A stretch of DNA of 64,000 bases from contig NC_044014.1 in NCBI RefSeq assembly GCF_900496995.4, forward strand, positions 25,442,234 to 25,506,233. The letters run 5' to 3'. Source of the DNA: Aquila chrysaetos chrysaetos. Its lineage: Eukaryota; Chordata; Aves; Accipitriformes; Accipitridae. The notes beneath the pieces were generated by a model that saw nothing but the letters and a program-made list of their open reading frames with translations, had not been told where the DNA came from and made no database searches. Each line of letters begins with the position of its first letter. The stretch's first letter is position 1. A program made the translations under genes and the position numbers. Below, piece after piece: positions 49,537 to 59,884 of this stretch.

Positions 49537-49972
49537 GAAAACTGGGGCAAGTGGCGCCGCTCGCACTCGGAAACGCTCGCTCGCTTTCTGCGGGCGAGGA
49601 GGGAAAAAAGCCACACGCCCCCCGAGCAGGAAAACAAACATAAAATGTCCCGTGGCTCTCTCTGGCGGGGAGGGCGTGGGTGGGGAGGGGGAGGGAAAGG
49701 GGGAGCCGGCCGGAGAGAAAGAAGAGGAAAAAAAGCCGAGTAATCCTTGGGCTGTGCTGGGGGGGGGGGTGGGGGCTGCGAGCGTGTGCGGCTGTCCCCC
49801 TCGGCCGCTCTCGGCTCCCCCGGCTGGCGCGGCGCGGTGCGGCGCGGAGCGGAGCGCTCGCCTCCGCCGCTCAGCTGTGATGCGAGCCGCTGCCCATCCA
49901 GCCCGGGATCTGGCAAAGAAACTCACTTCAAAAGCAGCTGAATTAGTCTGAGATTAAAGCCTTTGCCGCCTT

Positions 49973-50022
49973 CCAATCAAATGGGACCCCGAGGTGATTG
50001 GAGGGTCAAGGGGATGTGACGT
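49973..50022 (-). promoter_or_regulatory. ZNF503: Probable ZNF503 core/proximal promoter: opposed CCAAT boxes, relaxed DR5 element, CRE core
   Basis: Within 50 bp, about 460-500 bp upstream of the start codon, there is CCAAT on the plus strand (49973-49977), CCAAT on the minus strand (ATTGG at 49997-50001), and TGACGT (50017-50022). AGGTGA-5 nt-GGGTCA (49992-50008) also overlaps the minus CCAAT box. There is no clear TATA box for the minus strand. The location inside a large CpG island and the oppositely oriented CCAAT boxes suit a CpG-island promoter, perhaps bidirectional. The transcription start itself cannot be read from sequence. Confidence 0.6.
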
Positions 50023-50737
50023 TCCCTTTTCTGGGGCTTTTTTTCTCTGTTTTTAATGGTCTCTCGCTCTTTTTTTTCCCTTCCCTTTCTCGTCCGCCTT
50101 CCCTCTCCCCTCCCCTCCTTCCTTGTTTTCGCTCCTAGGACGGGCTGGGCGTTAATTCTGTGTTTCACATCACGCGCTGCCAACGTTTTTCTCCCTCTGC
50201 AGCCGGCGTGGATAGCCCGGCAGCAGCGAGGGCGGCCGCGGGGCTAGGGGCGCCGCGCCTGCCGGAGGGGGGCCAGGCGCGGGGCTCCGCCGTTCCCCCC
50301 TCCCCTCACCCCACCCGCCCCGAGCGCAGCCCCGCTGCACGCTCAGCCCCCCGAGCACGGCCTGCCGCCGTCCGTCCGCCCGCCTCGCACGGCGCTTACA
50401 GGCCCAGCCCGCGCCCCCCGCCCGCCCCGGGGCAAGCCCGGCGGGACAGCTCCGTGCCCTCGGCCGCTGCAGCGCCGCGTCCTCTCCAGGCCCCGGAGAA
50501 GGGCGCGGGGCGCTTTTCCCGCCCCTCCCGCCCCACAACGCGGGGGTAGGCTCGGACGAGAACCTGCAGAGCGCCGGCCTGCACGTCGCCGCCCGCGGCG
50601 GGCGGGAGCCGGGGCGCTGCGGCGCGGCTTGCGGCGGCGCGGGGAGGGCGGCGGGATTGGGGGAGGCCGGTCGTCACACGCGGGGCTGTCACGCACCGCC
50701 CGCCGCCGCCTTTCGGGTCTCTCCGCCCCGCCGTCAA

Positions 50738-50835
50738 TTGTCAGTGCTCCCCAACCGCAATCAATCAGTTATTTGTCAGCCCCTGTCAATCCGCCCTTGA
50801 TTTATGTCAGCTTTTGTTGCTGATTACAAGCCTGG
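50738..50835. promoter_or_regulatory. Candidate HOX-PBX-MEIS (TALE) enhancer upstream of ZNF503
   Basis: TGTCA MEIS/TGIF cores occur at 50739-50743, 50774-50778, 50784-50788 and 50805-50809. Two PBX-HOX type octamers are interspersed: ATCAATCA (50760-50767, TGATTGAT on the other strand) and TGATTTAT (50798-50805), the latter sharing a base with a TGTCA. TGATTACA follows at 50821. The density over about 90 bp next to the promoter, at the edge of the CpG island, suggests a conserved enhancer. Factor identity is inferred from motifs only. Confidence 0.6.
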
Positions 50836-50845
50836 TGTGACTTGA

Positions 50846-50893
50846 AGGGGGAAAGAGAGAGAGAGAGGGAGGAAGGCAAACAGAGGGAGAGAC
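50846..50893 (+). repeat. GA-rich purine tract
   Basis: Purine-only stretch with (AG)n core at about 50853-50868, followed by GGGAGGAAGG and GAGGGAGAGA segments. It lies just outside the TALE site cluster and could serve as a GAGA-type or nucleosome-excluding tract. Confidence 0.6.
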
Positions 50894-50939
50894 GGGCTCC
50901 TTGGGAGAAAAAGCCATTCAATTTACGGAATAAATGCTT

Positions 50940-51160
50940 CGAGTAAACTCGATTTGTGCGCCAGCACCCGGCAGCCCTCTCCGGCCCTGTGCGGACGCAG
51001 GGCAGCGCGGCGCGGGGCCGGGGAAGGCTGTCGGGCTTTTCTTCCCCTTCCTTCCGCGTCCCCTTCGAAAAACAGCCCTTCGTCCCTGCACCCGCCGGGC
51101 TGGCCCGGTCGCCGGCACCGGGGGCCTGGGGAGGCGGCCCCTCGCCTTAGCGAGACTATC
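50940..51160. other. CpG-rich shoulder of the ZNF503 island
   Basis: GC-rich, CpG-dense 200 bp (GGCAGCGCGGCGCGGGGCCGG and similar) separated from the main island by the TALE site cluster and the GA tract. No coding sequence is recognised. Confidence 0.5.
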
Positions 51161-52723
51161 GGTTCACCGTTTGTGTTTGATTTCAGCTAGGCTGTGCTGA
51201 GAGCCTCCTGGGTATGCACACGGTATCACCCGGGCGGTATATACATCCTGCTTTGTGTCTGCGCGCTCCCGAAGCGTACCGAGTCCTCTGCCCTGAACCC
51301 CGGGTTTACCGTGTCGGCGGATGCCCCGAGCGGAGTCCGCAACCCTCTTGCCTCTCCCTGGATTGCCTTTTTCTTTTCTCTTTGTACTTTGCATCCCACT
51401 ATCCCCCCACCTCCTCATCCCATAACATTTTTTCACACGCAAAATGTGTTAATCAATCTTTTACTTTTGTTTCCGGATCTGACATGGTGGCCCACACAGT
51501 CTACAACATTAACAAAAAGGTCACTTAGAGATAAAACACGTTTGACAACTGAAGAACAAGGCAAGTGCTTTAGGGGTCGCGTCCAATTCCTGACCTGGAC
51601 TCCGACCAGAACAGGCGCTGATCCTGGAAGGGGTGGGCGAGAGGAAGGACTTTCACTTTCTCGCGTTTGTATCTGCTGAACCAAGTCCTTTTTCCTCCCT
51701 TGAAACACCGATCTCCCCCAGTCCCTAAACAGATGTGTCAGATAGCCTTTAATGATCTGCTCTTCTTACGGGGTAGACATAAGGCAGGTTTTCCTAGATA
51801 TCTCCCCCCGTGCCGTAAAGCTGTAGCCTTTAAATCCTGCAGCCAAGTAAGTGTATCTGCTGTCTTTTATTAAAACCACTTTACTCTTTTAATATAGTGT
51901 ATGGAGTAGGGTAAATATGCGGAACTCCTCTACCTTCTGTAAAGATACAATTAATTTTAACAAACTTTTTAATTTCTGTATTTTCTCTGAAAGTATAGGG
52001 CTTATTGCCACAACTTCTCAGTGGAAAGTCATAAACGTACTTTCATTTTGCAGTCACCGCGGTCATCTTACAAGACCGTGAAAATTAAAAGAGGGGGGGT
52101 GTAGAGAAAGAAATCTTGCATAAAAACCGATATTGCAATAGGACTGGCAAGACCCACAACTTGCCCTCAAGGAACTCCCCCCCCCTTCCTTTATATAGAG
52201 TGGAAGTGACTTGAATCTGCCCCAGGTTTTCCCCCAGTTCTTTCTTTTGTTGTCAAGTCCAATTGATAAATGGAGTGCAGTAAAACTCTGGAAGAAAAAA
52301 AAAAAAAAAAAGCTGAAACCTTCATTTGTGTTCATTTGCATTAAAGTGCTTGGAACAGCTGTTTTCCTTACAGGACCGGGGAGACTCCTATCTGTTTTCT
52401 CGTTGTATTTATCCTGCCTCCCAGGGTGAAAGACTAAAGATTAATTGTCTTAAGGTAGAGTCAGCTGTGGGAAGGCTCTCCCCTCCCCATTTTCCCTTCC
52501 CTCTCTCTTTTCTTGTGGAGGTGAGGATGATTTCGGGAAGGAGTTGTTTTACTTGTAAGCCAGGGCAGCAAAGGCGATACCCGGTACATGTGTAAAACAG
52601 GCAGCGCACCGACGGGAAAAGCGCGGGGAAGGAGAGGGGGAACAGCACGAACCCCGATCTTTCTGGCTGAAGTAGAAGCATCAGAGGGTAATTTAATTAG
52701 TAACTTCAGAAGACAGCTTTTTC

Positions 52724-52754
<31 letters not shown>

Positions 52755-53179
52755 CGCTCAGCCTTTGAAATGAGATTTAAATCACACTCAGTACTGTAAA
52801 CTTTTTATGTAGAAGCTTGTAAAAAAATCAGCCCCAAGACATCCCCTCCCCCTTGCCCCCTCCAAAGAATTTCTGAGCTATGAGAGCTTATTCACTGCGC
52901 TTAACACAGGCAGAAAACGATTCCCAGCGAGGGTCTCCGAGTCAGGATGCACACGCGTAGGATCGGGCGGGCAGCGGGGCTGCAGCTTGAAAGCGGTGCG
53001 TAGTTTTTGTTTTGGCTGCTGCGGGCTCCTTTCCTCTCTTGAGCTGAAGAAGAGGGATTCCGTCCTGCTCGTTACCTTCGCGAGGGATCCTTGTTTAATG
53101 AGTCCGTGGAGACGGTTTGCTGTTTGGCATTTACTTGTGTAGTCTTGTTGAAGTTTTGGTGGCTGTTGCTTTTATTCTC

Positions 53180-53180
<1 letters not shown>
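51160..53180. other. Intergenic sequence upstream of ZNF503
   Basis: No gene is recognised. It holds an A17 run (52295-52311) and the TTTTC repeat at 52718-52744. Short ORFs on the plus strand (for example 51194-51679) have no recognisable domain and lie next to CpG-rich DNA. Confidence 0.5.
52718..52755 (+). repeat. (TTTTC)n pentanucleotide repeat followed by poly-T
   Basis: About five TTTTC units from 52718, ending in a T run before CGCTCAGCC. Confidence 0.85.
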
Positions 53181-53182
<2 letters not shown>

Positions 53183-53214
<32 letters not shown>

Positions 53215-53290
53215 ACCAAAAAAAACCAAACAAAAAAAACCCAACCAACCCAAACCACCCCAAAAACACAAACCCAACCAAAAACAAACC
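53183..53290 (+). repeat. A30 homopolymer followed by AACC-rich tract
   Basis: Thirty consecutive A (53183-53212), then about 75 bp of AACCACC, CCAACCAACCC and ACCCCAAAAACAC words. It produces long low-complexity Lys/Asn/Pro and Phe/Trp/Gly frames on the two strands, which are not genes. Confidence 0.85.
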
Positions 53291-53539
53291 TAAGGGTTGG
53301 AACCCGTCTTCCTCCTCTTACAAAGGAAAATGGTAACTTAAAAAAAGGGAGAGCAAAGGAGGAATTAATTAACAAGTGCCAGTCCACACTTTCCTTTACC
53401 TACCAGCTATTGGCAAGCATGTCAAGTCGATTTTATTTGCACACAATGGAAATGATTTATTTTCTCTTAAAAAGGAGTGGGCTGGCAGATATTTGAGGAG
53501 GAGAGGAGAGCGAGAGCGAGAGAGGAAAAAAAGTTTGAA

Positions 53540-53820
53540 AATGCCTTGAACTATTCACTGTCGAGATGGCTAATCAGTATTGAGGCTCGAGGGCACTCGG
53601 GCAGCTTTTCAATGCGGTTTTCCTTTCATCTCAAGCTGGATGGAGGCGCTCAATTAAAAGCCTATCAGTTTGTAAGTAAATCAACGCCTATCAAAGTTGT
53701 CACATCAAACAAAACGATTATTATTGCAGCCCGCCTCCCCTATTAATCTCCCTCTAAAATAATCCGCTTGACAGGTCAGGCTGGCGAGCTGCAAACCCTG
53801 GTCAGGATCAGCCAAAAAAC
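53540..53820. promoter_or_regulatory. Candidate conserved enhancer upstream of ZNF503
   Basis: Repeat-free complex sequence with a TCF/LEF-type ATCAAAG (53690-53696), TGTCA (53698-53702), TTGACAGGTCA (53768-53778), CAATTAAAAG (53651), CGATTATTATTG (53715) and CTATTAATC (53740). Mixed TALE, TCF and homeodomain sites over about 280 bp fit a developmental enhancer. Conservation is untested. Confidence 0.45.
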
Positions 53821-54234
53821 CCGGACTGACTATTTTTCCCTCGGGAGAGGGAACTGCAGAAACCTCGGCACCAGCATGCCTGCTCTGCGAGCTCGCTCTC
53901 TTGCCATTTAAGTGTCAGCTTCTGTAGATCATGTTGGAAAAGGGCGTTTAGTCTTTTAAACTGAACAGCAACAACCCTACAGGCCCTTTAGATTTTTTTT
54001 TTCTTTCCACCCCCTTTGTTTTCTACCGTTTAGAACAAGGTTAAACGTTTAATTAACAGAAATGTAGTTGCTGAGTTGCGTCTGGGCTATATTTCCATGC
54101 ATAACACAATTCAGCTACCTGTCTGTCCGTCCGTCCTGTGCGTCAAATTTATTTGCTTTGGTAGTGCTTGCGTTTCACTATCTACCCCAAGGTTTTTATA
54201 AGATATGCATTGCAATAGATTTTTGTAAATGGTG

Positions 54235-54260
54235 CACACACACACACACCCCCCCCCCCC
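54235..54260 (+). repeat. (CA)7 followed by C12
   Basis: CA dinucleotides (54235-54248) run into twelve C (54249-54260), the same CA-to-C pattern as at 44241-44269. Confidence 0.8.
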
Positions 54261-54342
54261 GGAATGATAATACTTCGGATAAGAAATGTGATGGCTTATC
54301 AGAAATACCGCACCACGAATTCGTACATTTGGGGAGAGGCAC

Positions 54343-54366
54343 TTTTTTTTTTTTTTTTTTTTTTTT
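54343..54366 (+). repeat. T24 homopolymer
   Basis: Twenty-four consecutive T, then AAATACGAG. Confidence 0.85.
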
Positions 54367-54369
54367 AAA

Positions 54370-55940
54370 TACGAGACTGCATGTGCTCAGATAACAGCTG
54401 ACGCATCTGCCCAGGTACCCGGCAGAGGTGTGGGGTATTTCTTCCAGAATGTTATTAAAGCAAATAGTTTGAATGCTTGCCAACAGAAAGTAAGATTTCC
54501 AAACCTCTTCCCTGTTCGCTTAGTACTCGGAAATATTTACCCTTATGATTGTCATTACTTTCCTAATATATATAAGCAATGTATATTTTACTCTGCATGA
54601 GATGTAGGTAATCGTTTTATAAGCGGTGATAATTTTAGAGCCATCTTCAAAATAATAGTAGTCACGTTTAAGTGAACGTGAATTTTAGTCGCCAGTGGTA
54701 TTTTTACTAAACGAGCAGAAAATCACTTGTTTGTTTGCTTACTGCTTTCCGAAATATATCTTCTAAAATGTTTTCGAATGAGTTTGTCTAATTTTCTTCC
54801 TTTTGTTACGCTGAGATAAGGAAGAGATTAGTGCACCTAATAAAATTAGGTAAAAATAATTTCTCTTTTAAGCCCTTTGATAGATTCCCCTTTTGACGTT
54901 GTTTCATGTATGAGTGTGAAAATTTTTACTCCCGTGTTGAAACCCTTTTACCAACAGCTATTTTCCAAATCTGTCCTCTTTTATGTTTAAGGTGTTTCTT
55001 ATGCAAACAGCTTTTATTTTAAATAAGCCTTAAGGTAACTTTCACTAGGGCGAGGGAGAGAGCAAGTCAAACGAGTGTGATGACACGGTAAAGGCTGAGT
55101 ATGTTTCTTGTTAAGTACATGGAGATTTTTAGTGCCATTTCATGTTATTAAATGTGCTACGATTAAAATGATCGACCCCAAAGCAAGTGAACAGGTTTCC
55201 TAATTCGTACGTCTGTACTCGAGCTGGTACTTGCTGCCTAGATTTTAAGAGTGAAAAAAGAGTCTTTTAGCATCTGTAACACCTTGGTCTGATCGTTGAA
55301 CCTCAGCAATCATAAAGGCATCTCTGTGTTTATCTTCTGTGAAAGCCTGGAGGCTACGGGAGAGAATTATACCAACTAAGCACATATTTGGTTACAGTAA
55401 TCCTTCAGAAATTAACTATGGCACACAAATGGAGGCGATCTTTAGCTTCATCTCTTGGATCCCAAATGTAGAGAGTGTTTATTGACAACTTTGTTGTGGA
55501 AACTGTGCAGATCAACCAGACACGTCTTCAACACCGTGAGGAATAGCGTCTTTTGAGATACGTGGAAAAGTTTTAAGCATATGGCTGGAAAAGGCATTGG
55601 AACCCCAATAATTAACCTTATCTAAACACCCAAATGACAAATGAACAATAATCCTTGACGCAGTTACAAGACAGCTACGTTTGGGCAGGGGGTAGGGTCA
55701 GGGAGAAGCATGCAATATATCTTAGCTATCTTCTTGAAATAGTCTAGGTCCATGATCCGAAAAGGTTAAAATAATCTTAATTTTAATAACTATTAGCTTG
55801 TTTTCGGTCATCCCTAATGATGCATATAGGTCTCCTCTAATGCCCACTGCTTTCATCTTTAGCTTTTTACACCCTAAAATTAATTCCACCTAAAGTACAT
55901 TTTTCATTTTGTACTGTACTAGTGACGTGCAAATAATTTA
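54370..55940. other. AT-rich non-coding sequence, possibly conserved in part
   Basis: No gene is recognised. The stretch is repeat-poor and complex. It includes a 7-bp inverted pair TCACGTT...AACGTGA (54661-54680) containing two E-box-like halves. Confidence 0.45.
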
Positions 55941-55949
55941 CATCAGCGT

Positions 55950-56710
55950 TCATCAGGACTGTCCTGAAGTGATGGATCATTTTGTTGAGTTGCAGTAAAA
56001 GTGCAGAATGATCTATAATGATGTAATATATACATTAAAAGGGTGTCTGGATGATCAGAGTTTTGCTAAAAATGTAAAAGGGCTTTTTGATTGATAACAG
56101 GGTTGCTGTTTTTCTGCAAAGGCTGTCACAGGCTGACACAATGCTTGAGTTATTAGGGCAGAGAAGGGCAACCATAAATTTCCAACGTCAGGCAAAAACT
56201 CTCTTTATTGTCTATATGATGGATGGGCCTCCGTACTAGACACCAAATACTTCGTATCACCCTTAAATGGGAACACATTTTTCGCGGCCATAATTCATGT
56301 TTTTTAAATAGAAAGTTTGAAATGCCTGCCTATATTTCACAATCCTGACATATTTATGAATCACTCCCTGCATGCAAATATAATTATTTAAAGCACTGAG
56401 GTGACATATGGGTTAGAAATGTACCAAATGCTGTTAGCGGAGTGATTTTTTTTAATTCCCCAAATTGAACACCATAGAAAACTCTGCCTGTCTGTTCAGA
56501 TCAATAAAGTCGAAGGTGAAGTTTTACTGATTTTGTCAGTGCCACATACAGATATTCGGTTTTGATTAGGTGAAGCTGACAAAAAGGGAGTCCTTTTGCA
56601 ATTACCATCAGGTTAATGAAAGAAACACTCATCTTTCTCCTGGCACCCCCACGCAGGCATAGGCGCTTTCCCCCCTCTCTTTTCGGGCGATGAACTAGCC
56701 GGAGGTAAAT
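55950..56710. promoter_or_regulatory. Candidate enhancer block next to the upstream CpG island
   Basis: Repeat-free sequence with PBX-HOX octamer TGATTGAT (56088-56095), the inverted MEIS pair TGTCACAGGCTGACA (56124-56138), a perfect POU octamer ATGCAAAT (56372-56379) followed at once by TAATTA, and TTTTGATTAGG/CAATTACC further on (56562-56605). It abuts the CpG island at 56.74 kb. Texture and site density suggest a conserved regulatory element. Confidence 0.5.
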
Positions 56711-56739
56711 TTGACAGGCGTTATTTTTTTTAGAATTTA

Positions 56740-57620
56740 TTTTCCGTCCAGCAGCGCTCGTCTCGGAGGGCGCGCCGGTCTCCGAGCGGGAGAGGGGGCT
56801 GATGGCGGGGGGAGGGTCGGCCGGGCCGGGCGGCCCGGGGCCCGCGCTTTCCCGGCGCGGTGCCGCCGCGGCTCCTTGCCCCTCTCGCCCTCGCCCCTTC
56901 GCGGCGGCCGGAGACGAGCCCGCCTCTCGCGGCGTTTGCCCCGAGCCGCTCCCGGGAAGCCGCCGCGGGCAGAGAAACCCACCGCCTCTCCCCGCCGGGA
57001 CCGCGCCCCCCCCGCCGGCCGCCCGCTGCCCGGCGCCCACCGGGAGCGCGGGGCAGGCGGCGGCGGTCGCCGTCCCGGCGGCGGAGCTGCCCTCCCTGCC
57101 GGGCACGGCGCGACGTTACCTGCCGACTTAGGCGGCGGGCTCTGTTCAGTCACACCGACCAGCGGCAGCGCGGATTAGGCGGCCGCTCCGCTGCTGGTTT
57201 GTTTTAGTCAATTACGGGGAAAAGCATCCCACCCTCTCGGCGGGGAGGCCCGAGCAGCAGCGCCTGCAAGGAGACACGGCGCGGCCCCCGGTGCCGGCGC
57301 CCAGAGCCGCCGGGCAGCCCCGCGGCCGCCGAGACTTCCGCCGGGGCGGGCGGAGCCGCCCGTCTCCGCTCCGCCCGCCAGCTGCGCCCGCCCCCCGCCG
57401 CCGGGCCGGGCCGGGCCGAGGACGGGGGGGCGCGGTGGCCGAGAGGGAAGGGGGAGAGGTACCCGAGCCCTAGTAAGTACCGCGGGAAAGTACTGGAGCG
57501 GGTCGGTGCCCGCGGTAGGGCCGGCACCTGGCGTCTGGGACTCGCCGGCGCGGTCCCGTGCCTCTTCGCGGCGTGCCGTGAGCCCCGGGCGCCGCAGCCC
57601 CACCGCAGCCTGCTCCGCGC
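56740..57620. promoter_or_regulatory. Second strong CpG island, about 7 kb upstream of ZNF503
   Basis: Nearly 900 bp of CpG-dense, very GC-rich DNA with sharp borders. On the plus strand, CCCTA|GTAAGTAC (GT at 57473-57474) is a near-consensus splice donor, as expected for a non-coding first exon. In mammals the plus-strand neighbours upstream of ZNF503 are an antisense lncRNA and LRMDA, so this may be such a promoter. No LRMDA coding sequence is recognised. A near-canonical G4 motif (G runs at 57403, 57408, 57413, 57424) is present. Confidence 0.65.
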
Positions 57621-57639
57621 TTTGACTGAGCTCCTCCTG

Positions 57640-58110
57640 CCCTGGGCGTGTGTGCCCGCAGACCGGGAGCCGCTAACTCAGCCTGAGGGTCTGGCCTGTA
57701 ACGTACACCGTTGTTTTTATTTAATTGAAACTTACGTTATTTTCAACAGAGCTCAAGCGATGTGAGCATCAAAACCACTTAGTATCCTGAATATTTTTTT
57801 CCCGTGGACTTGTGTGTAAATGTGTAAAATGTTTGCAGCGGTCCAAACTTACTATAGCAGGCTGACTCTTTGCCCATAAAATGTTAAATCAACCATGACC
57901 AGACTCATTTTCCCATGTCAGCCAAGAGGACTCTGTAAATCAACACATTAGGGCTTCGCTGGGTAGGAGCTGCGTGTGCTTCATGCAAAATGGCCCTGAC
58001 AGCCGCTCTCTTGGTGCCGTGGTTGTCAGCCTGTGGCTGACTGCAGAATTGTCATGTGGCAGTGGGAAACCTTGCAGGTAGAGTGCAAAATCATTGGCGA
58101 TGCGTTATGC
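57640..58110. other. Intergenic sequence beyond the CpG island
   Basis: Ordinary AT-richer sequence with no gene or repeat that I can identify. Confidence 0.5.
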
Positions 58111-58118
58111 AGGAGACC

Positions 58119-58202
58119 GAGGACTGGCACAGTAGAGGGAAAGGGTACAGGTTGTTTTATGAGGACTGGCACAGCAGAAAGAAAGGGTACAGGTTGTTTT
58201 AC
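58119..58202 (+). repeat. 42-bp tandem duplication
   Basis: Copy 1 is 58119-58160 and copy 2 is 58161-58202. Both run GAGGACTGGCACAG...AAAGGGTACAGGTTGTTTTA, differing at only a few positions (AGTAGAGGG versus AGCAGAAAG). The unit length is a multiple of three, so a minus-strand open frame shows a 14-residue repeat with the PVPF motif. It is not supported as a gene. Confidence 0.9.
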
Positions 58203-58536
58203 CTTTTGATGTGATTGTGTTTTTAAGACGCACAGGTGTTTTGCAAAGCCTATCCCACCAGCTTGAATCACTTAGATTAGCCTGTGCCTCCTGTGAAGGC
58301 CTGGTTACTTGTATGTGGGCAGAGAAGTTCTGCAGGCACTTCCTATCATCTCAGGATGGAACGCACATGGAAGCCATTAGAGATACCTCTTCTCAAGGTT
58401 ATGAAGGGGTGTGTGATAGCTATGCAGGATGCAGATGAGCACAGTGGATAAATACAGCTAAGAAAGAATAGCCTTGGCCATAGGTGACCATGCAGAAAAA
58501 AACAAGACAGACTCCCTTCTTTGTTTGAGACACAAG

Positions 58537-58576
58537 AAAAAAAAAAAAACCAACAAAACCCCACCCTCCCCCCCAA
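58537..58576 (+). repeat. A-rich/AC tract followed by C-rich
   Basis: A13 then CCAACAAAACCCCACCCTCCCCCCC. Same class as the other A/C tracts. Confidence 0.8.
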
Positions 58577-58739
58577 CTCTAAACAATATGCTGTATTTTG
58601 TAAACAGCCTCAGCCAGCCAGCCCTTACCTAAACCACTATCTTTGGGTAAGGGTTCAGTTACCAGAAAGCTTATTTCTGTGTGCTAGTAGGTTGAAAGGG
58701 ACAGGAGACATAATACAGCATGTAACAAAATAATATAAC

Positions 58740-59870
58740 CCTTTACTACCACACAACCAATCCCAATAGTTATACACATTGAATCAGATTAGATTCAGAT
58801 ATCAAGGCAGAGCTTTGTGCTATATTTCATGAAAGGGGCCTCAGCGTAGAGAAATCATTATCCGGTGCTCCTTGCTGGATTGCCTCCCACTCAGAGGAGT
58901 GACCCAGCTATGACCCAGACTCTGAACACTTGTGTGTAAATTTAATTTTCAGTATTACATCATTTCAACCGGAATCTCACCTCTTTGCTCACTGTTGTGC
59001 TATGTGGCTTACCTGGAGGTAAAGAAAGAAAAGGAGAGGAAGAAAATGTGCCAAATACTAGGAAATATAAATTTAGCTTAAAAGTATGCACATAGCCACT
59101 TCTACCCTGTGGTCTAGTGAGACAAAATGAGTGAGCCATCAGTAAGGTGAGAGGAAAAAAAAATCACACGATAAGTTTAAAGTCCTACAAGATGTCAAAA
59201 GGAAGACGGTTACTTATGAAGTGGTGATACAAACTCTGCTTACAAATTTTCCTGTGTTTTAAAAGAAATTTTAAAAAGTCAGAAGTCATTAGTCAAACAA
59301 GTGTCTGTAGCAGCATTTCTCCTTGGTCACTACTCTCAATACCTGAAGAAGGGCTGAACAATGACAACTTGTTCTTCAAAATTCAATGTACTTTCTCATG
59401 TGTTTTTTTCATATTTGCTGTTTTCTCCAGCAAATTTTTTGAATATAAGCTGTATGGAAATCAACAACAACAAAAAAAGTAAATTTTGCATTGTGAAATT
59501 TTCCCTGTGAGAATTATCTGTCTCAATGAAGATACATTTTTAGGGGAACTAAAACCAGTCCTCTTGCAAAGGCTGCCTGTTCCCTGAAATGTTAAAGGAT
59601 GTGAAGCAGGCTAAGAACAAGAAACAACTAAGCACACACCCTACTTAATCTAATTGTAATTTTTATTTTTCATTAACTGAGCAGAGAGTTACTCTTCACG
59701 TCATTTCTTTCCCATAAAAAAACATATTTCTTCCTTCTTTTTCTATTTCATTCACAGAAAGTTCATGTCCTCAACAGATGACAAAGTAGGCAGAAGCATA
59801 CAAGTGTGAAGAGTTTTTTTCCTGACCAGCTTCATTCAGGTACTCCCAACTCTGATAAATGTACTACCTT
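58740..59870. other. AT-rich intergenic sequence
   Basis: No gene recognised; only short frames and short A runs. Confidence 0.5.
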
Positions 59871-59884
59871 TAGTGTCAGGAGTG

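Larger units (their letters stand above)
46590..50730. promoter_or_regulatory. Large CpG island covering ZNF503 and its promoter
   Basis: Dense CpG and high GC run from the stop codon through both exons and the intron to about 50.7 kb, with only short AT interruptions (48.2, 48.5, 48.95-49.05 and 50.0-50.1 kb). Flanks on both sides are AT-rich. Such long islands over developmental regulators are typically Polycomb-marked when silent (established for this gene class, not shown here). Confidence 0.8.

Noticed and set aside
50170-50737. Several 110-130-codon frames on both strands upstream of ZNF503
   Set aside because: Composition-driven frames in the CpG island; no start context or domain to support them.
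53072-53387. Phe/Trp/Gly-rich and Lys/Asn/Pro-rich frames
   Set aside because: Direct translation of the A30 and AACC tract; no gene.
56501-57106. 201-codon minus ORF crossing from the CpG island into the enhancer-like block
   Set aside because: Low-complexity N-terminal half and no recognisable domain. The C-terminal half covers AT-rich sequence better explained as regulatory DNA.
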